From Thermoplasmata archaeon (GTDB lineage Archaea; Thermoplasmatota; Thermoplasmata; WALJ01): a stretch of 5,721 nucleotides of DNA. The stretch lies in NCBI GenBank assembly GCA_015522885.1, contig WALJ01000130.1, positions 1-5,721 on the forward strand, read 5' to 3'. The notes beneath the pieces are model-generated. The model made no database searches, was not told the origin of the DNA, and was given only the letters and a program-made list of their open reading frames with translations. Shown here in pieces: positions 1-5,482 of the stretch (the first letter of the stretch is position 1; every line of letters starts with the position of its first letter). A program made the position numbers and the translations under genes.

Positions 1-1378
1 AGTAAAACGAGTTGGCAAGCACCCAGAAAACCGAAGGAGGAAGGAAATCCAGGGCTCCGAACGAGTATATCTCGCTCATCGGGCCGTCCACGGGCAGGAG
101 CCCGCTCAATGGGAGCGATATGTAGCGGAGGGAACTTTTGACGACATCCCCGGCATCCCTGTCTCCCCAGAAAGGATGGGCAAGAGCTTTAGGTATGGAT
201 TCGGCGTCCATCCCGTATATCCCGAAGGTGGACACTGCAACACCCATTATCGCCTTTCCCCTGTATTCCTTGCTGTTCTCCGAAGGGAAATATTTCTCAT
301 AGTATGAGTATTTGTCCTCGTTCGTGAAACTTATGCTCCGAATGTCCGAGAACACATACTGCGTACCGGACCTTTCGTAAAGCGTGATGTTCACGGTCTG
401 ACCCGGTTTTATGAGAGACAGCGCGGATATGAAATCGCTGTAGTTGTGTACTGCCGTATCGTTCAGGGAATCTATCATCATGCCTGTCTTTATTCCGGCA
501 TTCGATGCGGCATAGCCCTCTGTTACTCCGACGATGACCAGCCCCGAATTTATGCTCATATCCCTTTCCGTCCTTCCGTCCATGACCCTTATTTCCACTC
601 TGTGGTTTGCAGGCGGAAGAGGAGCGCTCTTGAGCTCCGCGGGTGAGTTTATAGCGGTGCCGTTTACCTCGATTATCTCCATTCCTCTATCGAGAACATC
701 GGAAGCCGGGGTATTCTCGTATGTCCCATAAACGACAACACCGTCGTGTATCGGCTGAGCCTGCCCGACCATCCCTATGAAAAGCAGTGCGAATATTATC
801 GCAAGGAATATGTTTGCGCTCGGCCCCACCGCATATATCCTCATCCTCTTTCTTCTGGAAAGTTTGTTTACCTCTTCCTCGTCGGGCTCCACGAATGCTC
901 CGACAGGAAATATGAAGAACAGCAGGCCCAGAGACTTGATTTTCACCTTTGCGACCCTTGCAAGTATTCCGTGCGAAAATTCATGGAAGACTATAGCGAC
1001 GGCAAGACCGAATATTCCGTACCAGAGGGGTATTATCGGGTTTATTCCCGGTATTCCCAGCATCATCTGAGGATTCGGTGCCTTGGATGCCGGTATCCTG
1101 CTGACCAAGCTTGCTACCCATATCAGAAGAACGGTTCCGAAGAGCATGAAAAAGAATATCACTCCGAGGGAAAAATCCGCATATCTCGCCCAGAAGCGCT
1201 CTCTTTTCTTGGCGGTTCTGTCTATCAGTTCCCTGCCTTTCCTTGTCTTCCACATTACGAAAGGGCCGTAGAGTTCCATGCTGTGCTTCTGCAGTATCCC
1301 TTTCTTGTGCAGAACATAGGCGAGCGCAATGAATGCGATGATTACGAGGAGCGCTATTATGTAGCCGTTCACGGCCAC
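1..1378 (-). CDS. Site-2 protease family (M50) intramembrane metalloprotease with two PDZ-like domains, C-terminus missing
   Basis: Site-2 proteases cut membrane-spanning substrates within the bilayer using zinc. I translated this frame by hand: 459 codons are open from a GTG at 1378 to the window edge, so the protein is cut at its C-terminus. Residues about 5-23, 70-92, 115-138 and 185-207 are hydrophobic. The zinc/catalytic motif HEFSH is at residues 132-136 inside a membrane segment. It is followed by FVEPDEEE (162-169) and AVGPSANI (183-190), as in archaeal family members. Two PDZ-like regions follow, about 210-275 and 277-345. The second zinc ligand motif (usually NxxPxxxLDG) is not seen and should lie beyond the window. 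The frame has a stop at 1394-1396 and no ATG before residue 34, so the start is GTG 1378 or GTG 1372. There is no Shine-Dalgarno sequence. It is transcribed divergently from the propeller gene. Family assignment is firm; the substrate is unknown. Confidence 0.93.
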   Translation of the reverse strand, partial: MAVNGYIIALLVIIAFIALAYVLHKKGILQKHSMELYGPFVMWKTRKGRELIDRTAKKRERFWARYADFSLGVIFFFMLFGTVLLIWVASLVSRIPASKAPNPQMMLGIPGINPIIPLWYGIFGLAVAIVFHEFSHGILARVAKVKIKSLGLLFFIFPVGAFVEPDEEEVNKLSRRKRMRIYAVGPSANIFLAIIFALLFIGMVGQAQPIHDGVVVYGTYENTPASDVLDRGMEIIEVNGTAINSPAELKSAPLPPANHRVEIRVMDGRTERDMSINSGLVIVGVTEGYAASNAGIKTGMMIDSLNDTAVHNYSDFISALSLIKPGQTVNITLYERSGTQYVFSDIRSISFTNEDKYSYYEKYFPSENSKEYRGKAIMGVAVSTFGIYGMDAESIPKALAHPFWGDRDAGDVVKSSLRYISLPLSGLLPVDGPMSEIYSFGALDFLPPSVFWVLANSFY

Positions 1379-1435
1379 CGATTTCGGATTGACTTATTAA
1401 ACTACCGATTAAATGCTATGCCCCCCATGTCGGAG

Positions 1436-1445
1436 CCTTTATAGT
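1436..1445 (-). promoter_or_regulatory. Candidate TATA box of the site-2 protease gene
   Basis: The minus strand reads ACTATAAAGG, directly at the end of the module 2 palindrome. A start about 26 nt downstream (near 1414) would give a leader of about 36 nt before GTG 1378. A second A/T-rich candidate, TTTAATAAG at 1393-1401, would place transcription initiation at or next to GTG 1372, which would suit a leaderless mRNA. The sequence alone does not decide between them. Confidence 0.45.
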
Positions 1446-1490
1446 AAGAGACATAGCTTTCTAAACTAATGATGTCTCCGACTGGCAGTC
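1440..1490 (-). repeat. Module 2, copy A: imperfect palindrome matching 5385-5435 in inverse orientation
   Basis: Fifty-one bases match the reverse complement of 5385-5435 at 46 positions by my hand alignment. The arms are 1443-1454 (AGTAAGAGACAT) and 1472-1483 (ATGTCTCCGACT), around a 17-nt loop at 1455-1471. Two bases of the left arm are mismatched here, whereas copy B is perfect. The match continues weakly for about 11 bases toward the protease gene. The element sits about 60-110 bp upstream of the protease start and ends in its candidate TATA box. An operator or a dispersed intergenic repeat are both possible. Confidence 0.8.
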
Positions 1491-1544
1491 TCGAACGAAA
1501 TCCCTGATTTTATAACTTCCAATGGAAGGCTAAGTCAGCCTTAT

Positions 1545-1679
1545 AAAGCCCTCCTGACGGAGGGCAAACTCGGAACTATCGTTCCTCGTAAAGTCCTCCT
1601 GACGGAATGCAAACTCGGAACTATCGTTCCTCGTAAAGCCCTCCTAACGGAATGCAAACTCGGAACTATCGTTCCTCGT
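1545..1679. repeat. Three tandem 45-bp repeats
   Basis: The units are 1545-1589, 1590-1634 and 1635-1679. Each begins AAAGYCCTCCT and ends ATCGTTCCTCGT. They differ at only a few positions, and the next unit starts (AAAGCCC) before the match is lost. Each unit holds a GGAAC-TATC-GTTCC stem-loop. Unit 1 also has a perfect GCCCTCC-TGAC-GGAGGGC hairpin, which units 2 and 3 have partly lost. There are no variable spacers, so this is not a CRISPR array. The period is a multiple of three and one plus-strand frame is open from 1473 to 1742, but it has no upstream ATG or ribosome-binding site. I treat it as a non-coding array. Confidence 0.92.
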
Positions 1680-1690
1680 AAAGCCCATTT

Positions 1691-1749
1691 CTTCGGGTCA
1701 TATGGTCAGAAACACATGCTTTCAGGCTCAAGATGTTTCTGACCCGAAG
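1691..1749. repeat. Long hairpin with 16-bp arms and an 8-nt bulge
   Basis: The right arm TGTTTCTGACCCGAAG (1734-1749) is the exact complement of CTTCGGG (1691-1697) joined to TCAGAAACA (1706-1714). Eight extra bases (1698-1705) separate the two left-arm blocks, and these look like a local duplication because GGTCA occurs twice at a spacing of 8. The loop is 19 nt (1715-1733). No U-tract follows on the plus strand, so this does not look like a simple terminator. Its last base is also the first base of the next module. Confidence 0.75.
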
Positions 1750-1815
1750 TCGTTGACCTGATAAAAAGCCATTTGCACAAATCGTAAGTTAACAAAGTCA
1801 GGTCGGCGACTATAA
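1749..1815 (+). repeat. Module 1, copy A: 13-bp stem with a 36-nt loop, running into a TATA-like box
   Basis: The arms are GTCGTTGACCTGA (1749-1761) and TCAGGTCGGCGAC (1798-1810). They pair over 13 positions when two G-U pairs are allowed. The loop is 36 nt and ends AAGTTAACAAAG. TATAA follows at once (1811-1815). The last 30 bases (1786-1815) match the reverse complement of 5321-5350 at 28 positions. The module points toward the propeller gene, as copy B points toward the peptidase gene. It may be a structured RNA, an operator palindrome or a small mobile repeat. Confidence 0.8.
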
Positions 1816-1891
1816 TTAAGAGATGCCTCAATAGATTTAGCAAAAGTTTGAGTTATGCAAAAACATGAATTCAAAAATTCTTAGGCGATAA

Positions 1892-1914
1892 GTTAACATC
1901 GTGATGTCGATAAC
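1892..1914 (+). promoter_or_regulatory. Small imperfect palindrome just upstream of the propeller-gene TATA box
   Basis: GTTA-ACAT (1892-1899) faces ATGT (1904-1907) and TAAC (1911-1914), with a 4-nt centre and a 3-nt bulge. It abuts the TATA-like box at 1914-1923, the position expected for a BRE-proximal operator. AAGTTAACA (1890-1898) repeats the end of the module 1 loop at 1786-1794. The rest of 1816-1891 is A/T-rich, and I see no gene or other clear structure there. Confidence 0.35.
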
Positions 1915-1923
1915 TATAAAAAG
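1914..1923 (+). promoter_or_regulatory. TATA box of the propeller/FN3 gene
   Basis: CTATAAAAAG is a near-consensus archaeal TATA box centred about 53 nt before the ATG. Transcription starting about 26 nt downstream (near 1944) gives a leader of about 27 nt, which includes the GAGGT ribosome-binding site. A second TATA-like sequence at 1811-1815 could give a longer transcript. Confidence 0.65.
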
Positions 1924-1959
1924 CTTCCTGAATCTGTAAAGTTTATTCCGACCGTACAA

Positions 1960-1964
1960 GAGGT
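1960..1964 (+). promoter_or_regulatory. Ribosome-binding site of the propeller/FN3 gene
   Basis: GAGGT lies 6 nt before the ATG at 1971 and is complementary to the CACCUCC-type 3' end of archaeal 16S rRNA. It supports this ATG as the start. Confidence 0.7.
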
Positions 1965-1970
1965 AGATAA

Positions 1971-3800
1971 ATGAACAAAAGTCCGAAGAAGCTTGTATCT
2001 CTATTCGAAGTTTCGCTGTTACTTCTGAGTATTTTCATTCTCTATATCCCGGAAGAAAGATCGGCATCACCCGAATATTCGGGAAGGGGCTCCGAAGAAG
2101 GTGTCTGGCAGATGTTCCGAGGCAACCCCGAACACAACGGCAGAACACCGTATTCCACCGCCGATAACCCCGGAAAGATGCAGTGGAGATTCAAGACCGA
2201 CGGAGCGGTGCGCTCCTCTCCTGCAATAGGGCTGGAAAGTACGATTTATGTCGGTTCTGACGATGGAAATCTGTATGCAATAAATAAAAACGGAAGCCTT
2301 AGATGGAAATTCGAAACAGAAGGTCCGGTGCAATCCTCTCCTGCAATAGGCCCGGAAGGTACGATTTATGTCGGTTCGGACGACGGGCACCTCTATGCGA
2401 TAAACCCCAACGGTACGCTTAGGTGGAGCTTTGAAACAGGGAATTCCGTATGGTCCTCACCGGTCATAGGCAGCGATGGCGTGATTTATGTCGGTTCGGA
2501 CGACGGGCACCTCTATGCCATAAGACCAGACGGTACGTTGAAGTGGAAGTTTGCCGCAAACGACACGGTCCGCTCCTCTCCCGCAATCGACAAGGGGGGC
2601 CGCATAATCTTCGGTTCTGACGGAGTATATGCCGTAAATCCCAACGGTACACTGGCTTGGAAGTTCTCTACCGGGACAGGTGTTCAATCATCGCCTGCAA
2701 TAGCAGTGGACGGCACGATTTATGTGGGAAGCAACAGTAAGCTCTATGCGATAAATCCCAACGGCACGCTTAGGTGGCGATTCTCAACAGGAGATTTCAT
2801 AACATCCTCGCCGGCCATATCCGCCGAAGGCACGGTATATATAGGGTCCAGAGACAACAGCATATATGCGATAAACTCCGAGGGAGCACTGAAATGGCGC
2901 TTTAGCACGGGCAGCTCAATATGGTGGTCTTCTCCCGCTATATCCGCCGAAGGCACCGTGTATGTCGGAACATACAGCGGGAAGATGTATGCTTTAAATC
3001 CGGACGGATCGCTGAGATGGAGCTTCGATACGGGGCAGGCGATATGGTCTTCTCCGGCAATAGGAATGAACGGTGCGGTATACTTCGGTTCTGGCAATTC
3101 TTACATATATTCCCTATGGAAATCCGCGCCCACACCCCCTCAACATCTGAGAGTCAGCATCGGAGAGGGCTATGTAAACCTATCTTGGCAGCCTCCGGAG
3201 GATGACGGCGGCTCTCCGGTGGTCGAATACAGGATTTACAGGGGAAAGATCAGTGGGGCAGAAGCATATCTCTGCAGTGTTTTGCCCTCCGAAACTACCT
3301 ATCAGGACGCTGTTTCTAATGAAAGGGCTTATTATTATCATCTGACTGCCGTAAATGATATAGGTGAGAGCGGAAAAAGCAACGAAGCGAGAGCCAATAT
3401 GGTAGGTCCTCCCTTTCCTCCGAAAAATCTCAGAGTGAAACTGGAAAACGGATATGCGAACCTTACATGGGCTCCTCCCGATGAAGACGGAGGCTCGCCG
3501 GTGATTGAATACAGAATATACCGGGGAAGTGGAAAAGGGGCCGAAAGCTACTTGGCGAGCGTGAACGGCAGCACCACCAGATATCTCGATTACTCCGTAA
3601 AAAGCGGCAATACCTATTATTATACGGTCAAAGCGGTGAACGAGGTAGGGGAGAGCACTTCCGGTGAACATGTGAGGGTGGATTTGAAAAAGGAGCCGAA
3701 TATCCTCGCAATCGGTCTTTTGACAGTACTCGGCTTATCTCTGGTGGTTTTGGTAATAAAAAAGAGGAAAAGTTTCCTTTCTATCCTCTCAAAGCGCTGA
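1971..3800 (+). CDS. Secreted membrane-anchored protein: eight PQQ-type propeller repeats, two FN3 domains, C-terminal membrane anchor
   Basis: This 609-residue protein starts with a signal peptide or membrane anchor (basic residues 3-7, hydrophobic core about 9-26). WQMFRGNPEHNGRT (46-59) is typical of the entry to PQQ-like propellers. Eight repeats of about 40 residues follow; most show W-x-F, SSPAI, IYVGS and LYAINPNGTL-like segments. They begin at W72, W112, W152, W192, W230, W269, W309 and W350, consistent with an eight-bladed propeller. Two fibronectin III domains (about 387-478 and 480-575) each carry PPxDDGGSP- and EYRIYRG-like segments. A hydrophobic helix (about 577-596) and a basic tail (KKRK) suggest a C-terminal anchor with the propeller outside the cell. 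Many NxS/T sites could be glycosylated. No PQQ-dehydrogenase catalytic residues can be assigned, so adhesion or ligand binding is likelier than catalysis; this is inference. The 3' end overlaps the convergent peptidase gene by 20 bp. Confidence 0.93.
   Translation: MNKSPKKLVSLFEVSLLLLSIFILYIPEERSASPEYSGRGSEEGVWQMFRGNPEHNGRTPYSTADNPGKMQWRFKTDGAVRSSPAIGLESTIYVGSDDGNLYAINKNGSLRWKFETEGPVQSSPAIGPEGTIYVGSDDGHLYAINPNGTLRWSFETGNSVWSSPVIGSDGVIYVGSDDGHLYAIRPDGTLKWKFAANDTVRSSPAIDKGGRIIFGSDGVYAVNPNGTLAWKFSTGTGVQSSPAIAVDGTIYVGSNSKLYAINPNGTLRWRFSTGDFITSSPAISAEGTVYIGSRDNSIYAINSEGALKWRFSTGSSIWWSSPAISAEGTVYVGTYSGKMYALNPDGSLRWSFDTGQAIWSSPAIGMNGAVYFGSGNSYIYSLWKSAPTPPQHLRVSIGEGYVNLSWQPPEDDGGSPVVEYRIYRGKISGAEAYLCSVLPSETTYQDAVSNERAYYYHLTAVNDIGESGKSNEARANMVGPPFPPKNLRVKLENGYANLTWAPPDEDGGSPVIEYRIYRGSGKGAESYLASVNGSTTRYLDYSVKSGNTYYYTVKAVNEVGESTSGEHVRVDLKKEPNILAIGLLTVLGLSLVVLVIKKRKSFLSILSKR
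3754..3780 (-). terminator. Candidate U-tract terminator of the M3 peptidase gene
   Basis: Just past the peptidase stop, the minus strand reads GGAAACTTTTCC followed by TCTTTTTTATTACC: a small stem and then a run of Ts. Archaeal transcription commonly ends at U-rich tracts. The site lies inside the last codons of the convergent propeller gene. The stem is too short to be convincing alone. No matching T-tract follows the propeller-gene stop on the plus strand. Confidence 0.45.
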
Positions 3801-5268
3801 TTATCTCATCCGTCATCGGTTCGGCGTCCAGGCCACCATAACCTATCATCTTTGCAAGTTCTTCTACACTGTATTTCTGTCCGTATGACCAGAGTTCTTT
3901 CAGTATTTTTCCGGCATCCTTCGAGTTAAACCATTCTCTCTGCGTTTTCTCGATTACATGCTTCCTCAGTTGCGTCTCGAATATCCATGCTCTCAGGTAC
4001 TGTGCCACATAGAAACCGTCGTCAACATCCAGCAGGTATCTGTTCGCCTTGTGCCTTATCTTCAGCCCTCTTTCCATTATCTCCTTGTACCTCGTATCCA
4101 TGCCGTCTATATCCCTTTTCGCGTGGAGTTCCATTTCATAGATTATCTTCGAGGCATACCTCCTCAGGAAGAATAATTTGTTCAAAAATGCGAAGTTCAG
4201 ATACCTATCTATCTCGGAATCCCCCATATTCAGGTATCTCTTCAGCCAGAGCGGGTCTGTCGGCAGATAGTTGAATATGAACGCATAGGTCTCCGACACG
4301 GAAATATCGCCGAGATACTTGTATTCGAAGGGATGTGCCCTTTCAATATTCGCATAATGCTGCGTATGTCCGCCCTCGTGGAGCATCGACTGATAGTCGT
4401 CCTGCCCTCCGTGAGGAGTTATGAACAGTATGACCTTATCTGGCACTTCGAGAGGCATGGTGAAAGCTCTGGGATACTTTTTGGGCCTTTCCTCGGTATC
4501 CAGAATGATGTTCTTCTGGGCGTCCGGGTCTATGCCTATTCCTTTCATAGTTGCCTTCCAGTTGCCGACAACCCCTTCCTTCGGGAAATATCTGTCGAAG
4601 TCCTTGGCCCTGAACAGGTAGGATATGTCGTGGCGCTCCGCTTCATCGACCGTTATCCCGAACCTCTCGAGTGCGGAGTTCATGGAATTCACATAGACCT
4701 TTTCGGTATCTCTCAGGAATCTCTCCATCATGTCCCTGACAGGCTTTATTTCGAAGCCTTTGAGGTCCTCTGCCATCTCCATGTAGTTTCCGTAACCCAG
4801 CTCCACCGAGAGGTCATGGAGTTTAAGCATACGTTCTTTCAATATCTCGTTGTGCTTCTCAACAACAGGGTCGGTGAGAGCATCCATTTTCGATCTTTTT
4901 TCTCTGGAATCCTCATTTCCGATCATTATCGATATCTGCCTGTATGGCACATCCTTTCCGTCCACATTGACAGTCGCTTTTGCATCCTCCGCCATGTACT
5001 TCTCGTCAAGCTTCTTTATTAGGTTTCTGATATATTCTTCGGCTATGAATGAGTAAAGCATTGAGTTCTGCCTTTTTTCCTCGCCTTCCGACCGGTCTCT
5101 CAGCTCTTTGACGGAATCAACCGTGGAGCGCCGGAACAGATATGAGTATTTTTCGTATATGGCGCTCAGATTCAGTTCGTCCTTGTATCCTCCGAGGTTC
5201 TGGTAGTACTCTTCCTCAAGCTCCTTTGTGAAAAGCTCGGCATCCTTTCTTATTTTTTCAATATCCAT
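3781..5268 (-). CDS. M3-like zinc metallopeptidase (oligoendopeptidase-type gluzincin)
   Basis: This 495-residue protein has no signal peptide or membrane segment and should be cytosolic, where M3 enzymes trim short peptides. The zinc motif HEGGH is at residues 297-301: H297 and H301 bind zinc and E298 is catalytic. The likely third ligand is E326 in DISVSETYAF, 25 residues on, as expected for this clan. The segment from RAFTMPLEVP through LFITPHGG (about 267-288) resembles the strand region before the zinc helix in M3 peptidases. The N-terminal half is mostly helical and charged. It is shorter than classical oligoendopeptidase F (about 600 residues), and the related M2 and M32 families share the fold, so the exact subfamily is uncertain. 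The ATG at 5268 is supported by AGGTG 5 nt upstream. The gene is convergent with the propeller gene and divergent from the pseudouridine synthase gene. Confidence 0.88.
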   Translation of the reverse strand: MDIEKIRKDAELFTKELEEEYYQNLGGYKDELNLSAIYEKYSYLFRRSTVDSVKELRDRSEGEEKRQNSMLYSFIAEEYIRNLIKKLDEKYMAEDAKATVNVDGKDVPYRQISIMIGNEDSREKRSKMDALTDPVVEKHNEILKERMLKLHDLSVELGYGNYMEMAEDLKGFEIKPVRDMMERFLRDTEKVYVNSMNSALERFGITVDEAERHDISYLFRAKDFDRYFPKEGVVGNWKATMKGIGIDPDAQKNIILDTEERPKKYPRAFTMPLEVPDKVILFITPHGGQDDYQSMLHEGGHTQHYANIERAHPFEYKYLGDISVSETYAFIFNYLPTDPLWLKRYLNMGDSEIDRYLNFAFLNKLFFLRRYASKIIYEMELHAKRDIDGMDTRYKEIMERGLKIRHKANRYLLDVDDGFYVAQYLRAWIFETQLRKHVIEKTQREWFNSKDAGKILKELWSYGQKYSVEELAKMIGYGGLDAEPMTDEIISALRG

Positions 5269-5273
5269 GGCAA

Positions 5274-5278
5274 CACCT
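5274..5278 (-). promoter_or_regulatory. Ribosome-binding site of the M3 peptidase gene
   Basis: AGGTG on the minus strand ends 5 nt before the ATG at 5268-5266 and matches the archaeal anti-Shine-Dalgarno sequence. It supports this start. Confidence 0.65.
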
Positions 5279-5317
5279 GTAGCGGCATATACTCGGAAGA
5301 TTTAGAGTTTTTGCTCT

Positions 5318-5326
5318 GTATTATGG
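5318..5326 (-). promoter_or_regulatory. Candidate TATA box of the M3 peptidase gene
   Basis: CCATAATAC on the minus strand follows directly on the module 1 arm GGTCGGCGA. Transcription starting about 26 nt downstream (near 5296) gives a leader of about 27 nt containing the AGGTG site, much like the propeller gene's layout. The box is weaker than the one at 1914. A later A/T-rich stretch near 5304 is an alternative. Confidence 0.45.
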
Positions 5327-5387
5327 TCGCCGACCTAACTTTGTTAACTTATATTGCAGAGCATAGCCCCTTCCTTAGGTCGGCGAC
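5321..5387 (-). repeat. Module 1, copy B: perfect 13-bp inverted repeat with a 36-nt loop
   Basis: The arms are GTCGCCGACCTAA (5326-5338) and TTAGGTCGGCGAC (5375-5387), which are exact complements around a 36-nt loop (5339-5374). On the minus strand the loop ends AAGTTAACAAAG, as in copy A at 1786-1797. The total length equals copy A (67 bp). The module points toward the peptidase gene and ends in its candidate TATA box. Confidence 0.82.
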
Positions 5388-5435
5388 TGCTAGTCGGAGA
5401 CATCATTAGTTTAGAATGTTATGTCTCCGACTATA
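5385..5435 (+). repeat. Module 2, copy B: perfect 13-bp inverted repeat with a 17-nt loop
   Basis: TAGTCGGAGACAT (5391-5403) and ATGTCTCCGACTA (5421-5433) are exact complements around a 17-nt loop (5404-5420). The whole 51-bp block matches copy A (1440-1490, inverted) at 46 positions, with the same loop length. The left arm lies 3 nt from the arm of module 1, so the two palindromes are almost fused. The right arm runs into CTATAGAA, a possible TATA box facing the pseudouridine synthase gene. Confidence 0.85.
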
Positions 5436-5457
5436 GAAGCTTATGTCTCAGACTATA
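5419..5457 (+). repeat. Direct repeat of a TATGTCTC-ACTATA box
   Basis: TTATGTCTCCGACTATA (5419-5435) recurs as TTATGTCTCAGACTATA (5441-5457), 22 bp apart start to start, with one difference. Both end in a TATA-like sequence. The core TTATGTCTCCG appears again at 5522-5532, and a related TATGTCTCTTACTATA lies upstream of the protease gene on the minus strand. This may be a repeated regulator-binding site next to the promoter. Confidence 0.75.
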
Positions 5458-5461
5458 TATA
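5453..5461 (+). promoter_or_regulatory. Candidate TATA box upstream of the pseudouridine synthase gene
   Basis: CTATATATA is a strong TATA-like sequence on the plus strand, centred near 5457. It predicts initiation near 5483 and therefore a leader of about 128 nt before the ATG at 5611, much longer than the leaders inferred for the other genes here. No stronger TATA-like sequence at the right distance was found closer to the ATG. Confidence 0.5.
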
Positions 5462-5482
5462 CGAGAAATGCCATCCCCGTGT

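Larger units (their letters stand above)
1491..1751. other. Segment of about 260 bp present in region A but absent from the matching region B
   Basis: In region B, modules 2 and 1 abut (GCAGTC running straight into GCCGACC on the minus strand). In region A the match stops after GCAGTC at 1485-1490 and resumes within GTCGTTGACCTGA at 1749-1761. The segment between contains the 45-bp tandem repeats and a strong hairpin, and it is bounded by a GTC trinucleotide on each side (1488-1490 and 1749-1751). Three bases are too few to prove a target-site duplication. I see no terminal inverted repeats and no protein gene with a usable start codon. The boundaries depend on comparing only two copies, and loss from B is equally possible. 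Confidence 0.5.

Noticed and set aside
746..1444. 232-codon plus-strand open frame
   Set aside because: It is antisense to the site-2 protease, whose frame carries HEFSH and PDZ-like domains. The translated product is rich in Cys, His and Tyr with no domain character.
1545..1679. CRISPR array
   Set aside because: The units are directly adjacent with no variable spacers, and no cas genes are present.
1473..1742. Open frame through the 45-bp repeats encoding a 15-residue repeat
   Set aside because: No upstream ATG/GTG/TTG with a ribosome-binding site was seen, and a 45-bp period keeps any stop-free frame open automatically. The few substitutions include both silent and replacing changes, so coding is unsupported.
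1691..1749. Intrinsic terminator
   Set aside because: No U-tract follows on either strand and no gene ends nearby; both adjacent genes are transcribed away from this point.
3180..3671. 163-codon minus-strand open frame
   Set aside because: It is the antisense shadow of the two FN3 domains; the repeated look of the product comes from those repeats.
1971..3800. PQQ-dependent alcohol dehydrogenase
   Set aside because: The propeller repeats match the PQQ-like family, but no dehydrogenase catalytic Asp/Asn context or cytochrome motif can be assigned, and the FN3 domains plus anchor fit a surface binding protein better.
4333..5022. 229-codon plus-strand open frame
   Set aside because: It lies antisense to the M3 peptidase, including the HEGGH region, and has no recognisable motif or ribosome-binding site.
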